Of a DNA stretch of 64,000 nt, positions 54,400 through 62,568 are shown piece after piece; positions within the stretch are counted from its first letter, which is position 1, and every line of letters starts with the position of its first letter. Under the pieces are notes generated by a model, which did no database searches, was not told where the DNA came from, and saw only the letters and a list, made by a program, of their open reading frames with translations. The DNA is from Symmachiella dynata (lineage in GTDB: Bacteria; Planctomycetota; Planctomycetia; Planctomycetales; Planctomycetaceae): assembly GCF_007747995.1 (NCBI RefSeq), contig NZ_CP036276.1, positions 2,533,001-2,597,000 on the forward strand, given 5' to 3'. The position numbers were made by a program, and so were the translations under genes.

Positions 54400-56520
54400 A
54401 TGCGACGTTTATTCTTTACGCCCTGTTTTCTCTATGTGGTGACAAGTTTGATGACAGCCAGCGATCAATGCCAGGCCCAGGACGCCAATTCCACGCGTCC
54501 GCCGGTGAAACGTCCCCAAACCAAGAGCGAACCGGTGACCGATGTACTGCACGGCGAAAAGATCGTCGATCCGTATCGTTGGTTGGAAGACCAACAAAGT
54601 CCAGCCACCCGCGAATGGATCAAGCAGCAAAACATCTATACCGATGCCATGCTCAAAGACCTACAGGGGCAGGAAAAAATCACTGCCCGCTTGGGGGAAT
54701 TGATGAAGGTCGACGCCGTCGGTTTGCCGCAAGCACGGGCCGGGCGTTATTTCTTCATGAAGCGCGGCGCTGATCAGGACCTCGCGGTCATTTGCCTCCG
54801 CCGTGGTGTCGAGGGTGCGGATGAAGTGCTGATCGACCCGGCCAATCTCAGCGACGACGGTAGCAAGTCGGTCAGCATTGAAGACATCTCCGAAGATGGC
54901 AAATTGCTGATGTACACGATTCGCACCGGTGGCGAAGACGAAGTCGCCATCCACCTCTTCGATGTCGACGCCCGCAAAGACATGGCGGACGCATTGCCGC
55001 GAGCGCGGTACTTTGGTGCGACGTTAACGCCGGACAAAAAGACGATCTACTATACCAAGCACGACGACAACGGGCCGCGGGTATTCAAACACACGGTTGG
55101 CGACGACATCGCAAACGACAAGCAAATTTTCGGCGACGGGTACGACAGTGGAAAAATCCTTTATGCCACATTGTCGCACGGCGGGCAGTATCTGATCTTT
55201 CATGTGCTTTATGGATCGGCAGCCCCCAAGTCGGACTTATACTTTAAGGATCTAACCGATGACGGACCTGTACGGCCGATCGTTAATGATATTGATGCAC
55301 GCTTCTTCGGAGCGGCGATTAACAACCGCTTGTTCGTCCGAACGAATTGGGAAGCCTCCAACGGTCGAATTCTAGAGATCGACCTCGAAAACCCAAAGCG
55401 CGACAATTGGCGGGAAGTGATCCCACGCAGCGATGCCGTGATCGAGGACTTTTCGCTGTGTGGTGGGAAACTCTTCGTGAACTATCTGGACAACGTGAAA
55501 TCGCGCGTGAGCGTTTACGAACCCAGTGGCGAGCATGTGCGCGACGTCGAGTTCCCGGCATTGGGATCGGTGAGCGCAGTGTATGGCGAATGGGACAGCG
55601 ACGAGGCCTTTTTCTCCTACAGTTCCTTTCACATCCCCTCGACCATCTATCGCGATGTCGTCTCGACCGGAGAGCGGTCGGTGTGGGCGCGGCTGGCGGT
55701 GCCGGTCGATAGTGATCAATTCCAGCTTGAGCAGGTCTTTATTACCTCCAAGGATGGTACCCGCGTGCCAATGTTTTTGCTGTATGGCAAAGACACGAAA
55801 CTGGATGGCAAGAACCCGACGTTGCTGTATGGCTATGGCGGATTCAATGTCAGTTTGACTCCCTCGTTTTCGGCGCGGGCCGTCAGTTGGGTCGAGCAGG
55901 GGGGCGTGTATGCGGTCGCCAACCTTCGCGGCGGCGGAGAACTGGGCGAGCAATGGCATGAAGCCGGAATGCTGGAAAACAAGCAGAATGTGTTCGACGA
56001 TTTTTATGCAGCAGCGCGGTGGCTGATTGACCGCGGGTATACCAATCCAGATCGATTGGCAATCGCCGGCGGCAGCAATGGTGGGCTCTTGGTTGGTGCG
56101 GCAATGACGCAGCATCCAGAGTTGTTCCGCGCCGTGGTTTGTTCTTATCCGTTGTTGGATATGCTCCGCTACCATCAGTTTTTGGTTGCACGCTTCTGGG
56201 TGCCGGAGTACGGCTCGTCAGAGGACCTTGAACAATTCAAAGTGCTCCGTGCGTATTCGCCCTATCACAACGTGAAACCGGGAACAAAATATCCCGCCCT
56301 GATGTTGATTACGGGTGACTCCGATACACGTGTCGATCCGCTGCATGCGCGAAAGATGGCGGCGTTGATGCAGGCATCCGCCACGGACGACCGTCCGATG
56401 CTCTTGCACTATGACACCAAGGCGGGACACTCCCGCGGTCGTCCGGTCAGCACGCAGATCGAAGATTTGGCCTATGAGCTGGGATTTCTCTTCGATCAAT
56501 TGGGCGTGAAGGTGAAATAA
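54400..56520 (+). CDS. Prolyl oligopeptidase (S9A)
   Basis: The 706-aa protein is secreted or periplasmic: a signal peptide (RLFFTPCFLYVVTSLMTASDQCQA) is followed by the beta-propeller domain (KRPQTKSEPVTDVLHGEKIVDPYRWLED to the middle). The alpha/beta-hydrolase domain has catalytic Ser559 in GGSNGGLL, Asp642 in GDSDTRVDPLHARKM and His677 in KAGHSRGRP. It cleaves short proline-containing peptides. ATG 54400 follows AAGGAG with five bases of spacing. Cytoplasmic relatives lack the signal peptide; export is typical for planctomycete members. A hairpin terminator follows. Confidence 0.95.
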   Translation: MRRLFFTPCFLYVVTSLMTASDQCQAQDANSTRPPVKRPQTKSEPVTDVLHGEKIVDPYRWLEDQQSPATREWIKQQNIYTDAMLKDLQGQEKITARLGELMKVDAVGLPQARAGRYFFMKRGADQDLAVICLRRGVEGADEVLIDPANLSDDGSKSVSIEDISEDGKLLMYTIRTGGEDEVAIHLFDVDARKDMADALPRARYFGATLTPDKKTIYYTKHDDNGPRVFKHTVGDDIANDKQIFGDGYDSGKILYATLSHGGQYLIFHVLYGSAAPKSDLYFKDLTDDGPVRPIVNDIDARFFGAAINNRLFVRTNWEASNGRILEIDLENPKRDNWREVIPRSDAVIEDFSLCGGKLFVNYLDNVKSRVSVYEPSGEHVRDVEFPALGSVSAVYGEWDSDEAFFSYSSFHIPSTIYRDVVSTGERSVWARLAVPVDSDQFQLEQVFITSKDGTRVPMFLLYGKDTKLDGKNPTLLYGYGGFNVSLTPSFSARAVSWVEQGGVYAVANLRGGGELGEQWHEAGMLENKQNVFDDFYAAARWLIDRGYTNPDRLAIAGGSNGGLLVGAAMTQHPELFRAVVCSYPLLDMLRYHQFLVARFWVPEYGSSEDLEQFKVLRAYSPYHNVKPGTKYPALMLITGDSDTRVDPLHARKMAALMQASATDDRPMLLHYDTKAGHSRGRPVSTQIEDLAYELGFLFDQLGVKVK

Positions 56521-56568
56521 TCGCCGCCACAGGTTCAATTACAAGGGGTTTCATCACCCATCAACGCA

Positions 56569-56604
56569 AGCAGCCGCCCTTCGGCGTACCGAGGGGCGGC
56601 TGCT
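56569..56604 (+). terminator. Hairpin terminator after the prolyl oligopeptidase gene
   Basis: A 16-bp stem AGCAGCCGCCCTTCGG / CCGAGGGGCGGCTGCT with one wobble and a four-base loop. The T tail is weak (GTTTGTT), so termination may be only partly rho-independent. Confidence 0.7.
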
Positions 56605-57242
56605 GTTTGTTAATAAGGGATTAGTCAGAGAACGCGGTCGTCTTGAGAAGCGGTCGTGCCGTTGAACGGGCACTGTTTACTTCTCAGCGGAAACAGTAGG
56701 GCGGATCTTGCATGGTCGATGCCTCCTATGTCTCTACCAAATTGGTACGATACGAAACTCTTCTGCAGTCGGACGGTCAGAGTTGCCCGGAATCTAGCGG
56801 CCACAAAGAGCGGGCCAGCATTTGTCGCGACAACCATTCCTCCGGTTGGAAGACGAAATGAATCAGCACCTCAAACTTCTCACGTAGTATCGCAGCCTGT
56901 CTGCAAAATTGCCAGAAAAAAATGGAACGCCAGTCGATAATTTTCCAGGTCGAGCAACCGACCAAAACGGCGGAATTCTCGTAGATCTGGTGACTTGTGT
57001 ACCAGGTCCCTGGTCCGAATTATCGGGGCCAATTGTTGTTGACCGGTTTCTGTAATTCTGCGACACTTCCGCCGCCCATCTCAGAATCGTTGGCAAAACC
57101 GTTGCCGGCGTGCGTCACGGACGGCGATAGAGTGCAGAGGGGCAGAATGTTCCGCCTCAAAAATCGTCAATGCGGCGGCCACAAAAAAAGTGCCATCGGC
57201 ACGAGCAAGCGGACTATCCGCTCGATGCTTCAAGGAGGAAGT
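56605..57242. other. Long intergenic region upstream of the GT4-like gene
   Basis: No coding sequence with a credible start was found. The promoter of the GT4-like gene should lie in its right half. The SD AAGGAGG at about 57233-57239 belongs to that gene. Confidence 0.45.
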
Positions 57243-58268
57243 ATGCGAGTTGCAATCGTAACCGACCACCCATCCCACTCCGCTGGCGAGACGATCATCG
57301 CCGAGTCCCTGCGGGAGGCGTTTACCGGACATATGAGTCCGCTCGAAACGGCCGATGTCGTCATCAGTACCAGCCGCGCCGCTGCTCGCAATGTGACCGC
57401 ACCGCTCGGTTCGCCGCACATTTGTTACCTGGCAGAGACAAATAACACCCCACAATCCCATTCGATGGCCCAGTCGCCGCCACGACTCAATCCAAGCACC
57501 TTGGAAATGTCAGCGGTTTCTGTGACGCAAACGGAAACACAGGCAACGGCGCGTCCCGGCCATCAGGGCATCACACATTATTTGGCCGGCAACGGCATCG
57601 CTGCCAACCAATTGCGACAGTCAATCGGCCGCCCGGTAAAAGTCATTCCTCCAGCTGTCGATACTCAACTCTTCCGGCCCCAAAAGTTGCGACGGTCGGA
57701 GCATTATTTGACAATCGTTGACGAAGGGAACATCAGCGGCTTGGAAGTGGCCATTGCTGCCTCGCAGATCGCCGGCCGGGAGTTGTTGGTCGTGACCGAG
57801 CCAAATTTCAAATTGCCCGATTTGCAAGCCGAGCAATCGCATGTGCAATTCGTAACAGCCAACGATGACTCCGTACTGTACCAACACTTCTGCGAATGCC
57901 GGGCCTTGTTATGCCTCTCATCCGCAGACTTTGATGTCCATGTGATTCGCGCGCAAGCCTGCGGCACGCCGGTGATTGTGCCTGCCGGAGGGGGCATCGA
58001 AGAACTGATATTGGATGCCGAACAAGAAGGGCCGGGGACCGGATTACTCTATGAACCGTCAACTCCCGAATCAATCGCCTCAGCGATGCTGGAATACGAG
58101 CGTCGACCCCATAAGTGCTCCGCGATGTTGGCATCGGCACACGCCCAGTCGTTTTCCCCAACACGGTTTGCCGAGGAAATTCGCGCCTTTGTGGAAGCCG
58201 TCGTCACCTCGACCGTCCAGGCTGTTGCCGATGAACCGCTTGGTGGCGAGCAACGACGCGCGGCATAG
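57243..58268 (+). CDS. GT4-like glycosyltransferase
   Basis: The 341-aa protein starts at ATG 57243, decided by the strong AAGGAGG SD just before it; a longer frame beginning near 56997 has no homology. It has a short N-terminal half (RVAIVTDHPSHSAGETIIAESL, HICYLAETNNTP, ITHYLAGNGIAANQLR) and the nucleotide-binding half with VKVIPPAVDTQLFRP, DVHVIRAQACGTPVIVPAGGGIEELI and GTGLLYEP. The EX7E region is less canonical (FDVHVIRAQACGTPV), so activity is likely but not certain. It is an isolated gene. Confidence 0.8.
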   Translation: MRVAIVTDHPSHSAGETIIAESLREAFTGHMSPLETADVVISTSRAAARNVTAPLGSPHICYLAETNNTPQSHSMAQSPPRLNPSTLEMSAVSVTQTETQATARPGHQGITHYLAGNGIAANQLRQSIGRPVKVIPPAVDTQLFRPQKLRRSEHYLTIVDEGNISGLEVAIAASQIAGRELLVVTEPNFKLPDLQAEQSHVQFVTANDDSVLYQHFCECRALLCLSSADFDVHVIRAQACGTPVIVPAGGGIEELILDAEQEGPGTGLLYEPSTPESIASAMLEYERRPHKCSAMLASAHAQSFSPTRFAEEIRAFVEAVVTSTVQAVADEPLGGEQRRAA

Positions 58269-58422
58269 TGACCGGCCACGCAGGGAACATGTGCTCATGG
58301 AATCAAATGGGAATTACTGTCGTGTTCCCCTTCTCGCCAAAAAAATCACAATTTATAGCTGAAAAACTTGGCAGGTTGTGAGATGATACGCCAACCTTCG
58401 GCCTCGCGATGTTTGCGTCTCA

Positions 58423-59340
58423 TTGCGGCCGGCGACTAGGGGCACTCGTTTGCCTTGGCCAGTCGATCGTCCTATTCGAAATTGCGGAGTGATTGGTCAA
58501 AGGCAGACACGGCGCTGGCTAGTTTTGATTGTTCATCACCCGGGGATCATTCCTATCGTGTTCGGTCCGCTGTATTTTTTAAGTGACCCGCAACTGCTGC
58601 TCACCAGCCCGCTGATGTTGATCATGACGGGTGTGTGGCTATGGATGCTCATCTACTGCATTCGCAATGATCCGGAGCGCAATGTCTGGCTGTGGGTGCT
58701 GATCATCATCCCGCCGATCGGCACTCTGGTCTACTTTTTCGCTCGTTGGCTGCCGCAGGCACGGCTGAAGCCGCCAAGATTTCTCAACCGGATTTCCCGA
58801 GGAAAAGAACTGCAACGACTGCAGATCGCCGCCCGCCAAATCGGCAATTCGCACCAGTTCGTCCAGTTGGGCGACGCCCAGCGCGATACCGGTCGCTATG
58901 AGCAAGCGGGCGATTCGTATTTTAAAGCTCTGGAAAAGGAACCGGAAAACATCCAAGCGCTCTGGGGTCTGGCACAGGTGGAAATGCATTGGAAGCAATA
59001 TGACAAAGCCCGTCCCCGCCTCGAATCCGTGTTGGCCGTCGACCCCAGTTACAAATTTGGCGATGTCTCGTTGGCCTATGGCCGCTGCTTATTGGAGCTG
59101 AACGACCAAGATGCTGCATTCGCTCACCTCACCGAGCACCTGAAACGCTGGAAGACTCCCGAATCGCAAGTTGTGTATGCCCAGCTATTATACGAGCGTG
59201 GAGAGACCGACGCGGCCCGCGAGATGCTTGAAGGCATGATATTGGAAGTCAGCGGCGGCCCCAAGTTTTTCAGACGCCAAAGCGCCCGCTGGGTCCGCGA
59301 TGCCAAACGCATGCTAGCAAAAATGCCGCGCCCCCAATAA
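58423..59340 (+). CDS. TPR protein with two N-terminal membrane spans
   Basis: The 305-aa frame is called from TTG 58423; the true start may be later (for example GTG 58489), since no SD is obvious. Two membrane spans (IPIVFGPLYFLSDPQLLL and WLWMLIYCI) are followed by NVWLWVLIIIPPIGTLVYFFARWLP, similar to the PLDc_N module. Then TPR-like repeats follow (QFVQLGDAQRDTGRYEQAGDSYFKALEKEPENIQALWGLAQVEMHWKQYDKARPRLESVLAVDP). The TPR part faces one side of the membrane and probably mediates contacts. Function unknown. Confidence 0.65.
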   Translation: MRPATRGTRLPWPVDRPIRNCGVIGQRQTRRWLVLIVHHPGIIPIVFGPLYFLSDPQLLLTSPLMLIMTGVWLWMLIYCIRNDPERNVWLWVLIIIPPIGTLVYFFARWLPQARLKPPRFLNRISRGKELQRLQIAARQIGNSHQFVQLGDAQRDTGRYEQAGDSYFKALEKEPENIQALWGLAQVEMHWKQYDKARPRLESVLAVDPSYKFGDVSLAYGRCLLELNDQDAAFAHLTEHLKRWKTPESQVVYAQLLYERGETDAAREMLEGMILEVSGGPKFFRRQSARWVRDAKRMLAKMPRPQ

Positions 59341-59534
59341 CAGAGCAACTATTTGTAGGGTTATAGACCGGACAGATAGTTAACAGTCGTTCGGACACAT
59401 GGGTAACACTTTTTATTGTAGCTTGAAAACCCTCACCCCGGCCCTCTCCCAGAGGGAGAGGGGGGAGTTGTTGTCAACTCAAAAAACGGCACCGTAAAAA
59501 TTCCATCTGCCGATAACGAAAGAAATCCCCGACC
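59341..59534. repeat. Intergenic region with CCCTCACCCCGG element
   Basis: Bases 59426-59464 hold CCCTCACCCCGGCCCTCTCC continuing into CAGAGGGAGAGG, nearly identical to 27146-27182, and can fold on itself through CTCTCCC / GGGAGAG. It lies between two same-strand genes. Confidence 0.7.
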
Positions 59535-60275
59535 TTGACGGACCTAGCCACAATTGCCGAATGGATCCGCGAGGCGGATTCCATCGTCGCCTTCACCGGT
59601 GCGGGAATTAGTACCGAAAGCGGAATCCCTGATTTTCGTTCGCCCGATGGGATCTGGTCCAAGTCGACGCCGGTTTACTACGACGAATTTGTGCGGTATC
59701 CCGAATCGCGTTACAAATATTGGCGGCAGAAGTCGATCGCCCACCGTGAATTCGCCTCCGCCCAACCCAACGTCGGCCACACGGTGCTAGCCGATTGGGA
59801 AACGGCCGGTCGTTTAGACGGGGTGGTCACACAAAACATCGACGGACTACATCAAGCGGCCGGTAGTCGGCAGGTGCTGGAATTGCACGGAACGGCCCGC
59901 TTCGTCGCCTGTCTTGAGTGTGAAGCGCGGTTCGATGTCGACCCATGGGTGTTGTATTTTCAGGAGCGAGACGAAGTCCCCCCGTGCCCGGAATGCGGCA
60001 ATTGGTTGAAGCACGCAACGGTTTCGTTCGGGCAAGCTCTTCCGCGGGAAGTCCTGTCCGGATCAATGGAACTGGCTCGCGGCGCTGATCTGTTTTTTGC
60101 GATCGGATCCTCGTTGGTCGTCGAACCGGCGGCCAGTTTGCCTCGCTTGGCGAAAGAATCGGGCGGGCGGTTGGTAATCATCAACCGCGACCCCACCGAC
60201 CAGGACCGCTCCGCCGATGCCGTGATTCATGCTTCCATCGGTGAGACGTTAGCGGCGATCGATAAGCTGTTGTGA
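59535..60275 (+). CDS. Sir2-family NAD-dependent deacylase
   Basis: Removes acetyl or other acyl groups from lysine using NAD. The 246-aa protein shows GAGISTESGIPDFRSPDGIW, TQNIDGLH, the catalytic His118 in LELHGTARF, a four-cysteine zinc site (Cys126, Cys129, Cys151, Cys154), VSFGQALP and GSSLVVEPAASLP. The start is TTG 59535 (MTDLATIAEW), with no better in-frame ATG at the homologous position. The presence of the Cys4 site and GIW motif fits bacterial sirtuins with deacylase activity; class details cannot be set. Confidence 0.93.
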   Translation: MTDLATIAEWIREADSIVAFTGAGISTESGIPDFRSPDGIWSKSTPVYYDEFVRYPESRYKYWRQKSIAHREFASAQPNVGHTVLADWETAGRLDGVVTQNIDGLHQAAGSRQVLELHGTARFVACLECEARFDVDPWVLYFQERDEVPPCPECGNWLKHATVSFGQALPREVLSGSMELARGADLFFAIGSSLVVEPAASLPRLAKESGGRLVIINRDPTDQDRSADAVIHASIGETLAAIDKLL

Positions 60276-60282
60276 CGAACCG

Positions 60283-60534
60283 TCACGCATAAACCCACAG
60301 CTCGATATAGCCGTTGATCAGGGTGCGAAACGTCTCCGACAATTCCGAGGCGACCATCAGCGGCATATAGAAGATCAACAGCGTGTCGTTGTCGCCTGTC
60401 ATCATCGCATCTTCCCATTTCCAATACATGGGACCGATGGAGAGAACGTAGGCCACGAGCAGGATCAGCACACGCGTGGCCAACCGCACGAGCAGTTTTT
60501 TGAATCTCGATTTGGGGCGAGGTTGAGTCGTCAC
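60283..60534 (-). CDS. Small membrane protein, 83 aa
   Basis: Hypothetical. GTG 60534 gives an 83-residue protein with a basic N terminus (PRPKSRFKKLLVRL), a membrane span (VLILLVAYVLSIGPMYW), a charged loop with two Asp, and a second hydrophobic part (LLIFYMPLMVASELSETF). Longer in-frame starts exist (60633) but add a Cys/Gly/Arg-rich leader without support. It converges with the sirtuin gene with seven bases between the stops. Confidence 0.55.
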   Translation of the reverse strand: MTTQPRPKSRFKKLLVRLATRVLILLVAYVLSIGPMYWKWEDAMMTGDNDTLLIFYMPLMVASELSETFRTLINGYIELWVYA

Positions 60535-60659
60535 GGCGCACAGTTTTTCAGAAAGGCAGAGTAATGGGCGATGCGGTTGTCGAGCATCGCAGCCCGCTCC
60601 GTTTACGATAAACCGAACCCCACCTCGAAACAACGGATTTTTCCGTTGACCGGCCGAAT

Positions 60660-61508
60660 TTATTCGCTTTCGGACGTTCCCGGCGGCAGAATCGCGAAGA
60701 TTCGCGTCGGCCCGCCGCTGCCGGTTTCGATTTTGATCGGGGCAATCACCAGATAAAACCCGCGAGCCGGCAATTTGTCGAGATAAGCCACGTTTTCCAG
60801 GGCATATTTCCCGGCGCCGTTGATCGTATGATGCACGGCAAAGTCCTTTGACGGTCCATGATCAATGCTCAACGTATCGATGCCAATACCGCGTATCTTG
60901 CGCTGCTTGACCAAAAACTGGGCCGCTTCGTCGGAGAAACCGGGGAAATGCAGTCCGCCGCGGACGTCCTGATTTTTGTAGCGCGCAAAGTTCGTCCAAA
61001 ATCGTCCCCAACCGGTCTTCGCCAGCACCACAGCCCCCTCGGGGATTTTGCCGTGCTCTTTTTCCCAATCCGTAATGTCAGTAACTGTCATGCGATAATC
61101 CGCATCCACTTCCGCTTGTGGCGAAATGTCGATCACCACGCCGGGAGCGAAAAACTGCTTGACGGGAATCTGGTCGACCGAGGGCTGATTCGGCTCGAAG
61201 TGATTCGGCGCATCAATATGCGTGCCAAGATGTTCTGGTGAAGTGAACGCTTTGGACAACACCCCGTCGTTCTTGAGCGTCGCGATCGTCTTTAGCGAGA
61301 ACGGAATATAATCATCCGCCGGCCAATACGGACTTTCGGCGTTGAGCGGATAGGTCAAGTCGATGATCTCCATATCCCCCGCGAACAAGCTTTCAAGCGT
61401 GGGAGCAGCAGCCCTCTTTGCTGCATCTTCAGCGACCGACAATTCCGAGAGCCAAAACCCAAATGCGGAAAGCATGGTGAGAACAACAATGATTAAGACG
61501 CGGCGCAT
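60660..61508 (-). CDS. Secreted cyclase-family (kynurenine formamidase-like) hydrolase
   Basis: The 282-aa protein has a signal peptide (MRRVLIIVVLTMLSAFGFWLSELSVA) and the cyclase/KynB fold: MEIIDLTYPLNAESPYWPAD, the metal motif HLGTHIDAPNHF, WGRFWTNFARY, LHFPGFSDEAAQFLV, and GIGIDTLSIDHGPSKDF. It should be a metal-dependent hydrolase of formamide or lactam-like substrates; export suggests an extracytoplasmic substrate. ATG 61508 has AGGAGAG seven bases upstream, while a longer frame to 61625 reads Arg-rich sequence. Confidence 0.87.
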   Translation of the reverse strand: MRRVLIIVVLTMLSAFGFWLSELSVAEDAAKRAAAPTLESLFAGDMEIIDLTYPLNAESPYWPADDYIPFSLKTIATLKNDGVLSKAFTSPEHLGTHIDAPNHFEPNQPSVDQIPVKQFFAPGVVIDISPQAEVDADYRMTVTDITDWEKEHGKIPEGAVVLAKTGWGRFWTNFARYKNQDVRGGLHFPGFSDEAAQFLVKQRKIRGIGIDTLSIDHGPSKDFAVHHTINGAGKYALENVAYLDKLPARGFYLVIAPIKIETGSGGPTRIFAILPPGTSESE

Positions 61509-61566
61509 GTGTCTCTCCTGATCCAAAGGGTGGGTTTGAAAGTCGGGCTGGCCGACGGCAAAAAAT

Positions 61567-62403
61567 TCATCCGGCGGTTCGCGACCATTGTACCGCCGGG
61601 GGGACGTGTTGTGACGCCCCTGCATCCCCGGAGGTCACATTCACCATCCAGGGAGCGGTGCCGGTTTTCCAGATCGACTCCAACAATTGTTTTTCACGGA
61701 GTGTATCCATCGGCTGCCAGAATCCGTCATGACGAAACGCCGCCAATTGTCCGTCAGCAGCGATTCGTTCCAAGGCATGTGCCTCAAGCTTGGTCTCGTC
61801 TCCGGTGATGTAGTCCAAGACTTCCGGCTCGAACACAAAGAAGCCGCCGTTGATCCAACCTTCCCCGGTCTGTGGCTTTTCGGCAAACGTCGCCACGCGG
61901 TCGCCATCCAATTCCAGATGGCCAAATCGCGCAGGAGGTCGTACTGCGGTAACGGTCGCCAAGCGTCCCTGCTGTCGATGAAATTCCAGCAACTGCGAAA
62001 TGTCGACATCGCTCAGGCCGTCCCCATAAGTGACCATAAAGGTGTCGTCGTCCAGATATTTTCGCAACCGCGCCAGTCGCCCCCCAGTCATCGTCTCCGC
62101 TCCGGTGTCGACAATGCCGACTTCCCAATCCGGCGGCGACTCCCGCACGACGCGATGCGTTCCCTGGCTCAGATTGACGAATAGATCGTTTTGACGCACG
62201 TCAAAGTTATAAAAATAATCCTTGATGACTTCCGATTTGTATCCGGCTGCGATCAAAAATTCGCGATGACCATACGCCGCATAATAGCGCAGCAAATGCC
62301 AGAGGATCGGCTGTCCGCCAATTTCTACCATCGGCTTGGGAATCCGCGCGGTCTCCTCCGCTAAGCGTGTTCCTAACCCGCCGGCCAATACAACCACCTT
62401 CAT
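61567..62403 (-). CDS. rfbF: Glucose-1-phosphate cytidylyltransferase
   Basis: Forms CDP-glucose from CTP and glucose 1-phosphate, the first step to CDP-linked 3,6-dideoxyhexoses. The 278-aa protein has the nucleotidyltransferase start KVVVLAGGLGTRLAEETARIPKPMVEIGG, AYGHREFLIAAGYKSEVIKDYF, FMVTYGDGLSDVDI, GEGWINGGFFVFEPEVLDYI and GFWQPMDTLREK, which fit the RfbF/cytidylyl subgroup better than RmlA. Neighbouring CDP-glucose dehydratase (rfbG) is not in the window. The ATG at 62403 is unambiguous. Confidence 0.92.
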   Translation of the reverse strand: MKVVVLAGGLGTRLAEETARIPKPMVEIGGQPILWHLLRYYAAYGHREFLIAAGYKSEVIKDYFYNFDVRQNDLFVNLSQGTHRVVRESPPDWEVGIVDTGAETMTGGRLARLRKYLDDDTFMVTYGDGLSDVDISQLLEFHRQQGRLATVTAVRPPARFGHLELDGDRVATFAEKPQTGEGWINGGFFVFEPEVLDYITGDETKLEAHALERIAADGQLAAFRHDGFWQPMDTLREKQLLESIWKTGTAPWMVNVTSGDAGASQHVPPAVQWSRTAG

Positions 62404-62568
62404 ATTCCGTCCTTATATGCGCTGCATGCGTGTTGGGGGCGGTTTTCTAAGTGATTTGAGATAATCGGTCAACTGCAATTCGGCCGTCGATCTTGCTACA
62501 CTGATGACAGGGCTGAGCTATCTTAAAACGACACTGACAACGATACTTTCAACTCAAGGGATCAGGCC

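Noticed and set aside
56656-56940. Plus-strand 94-residue frame after the prolyl oligopeptidase gene
   Set aside because: No SD, no features, lies in a gap with no conserved-looking sequence.
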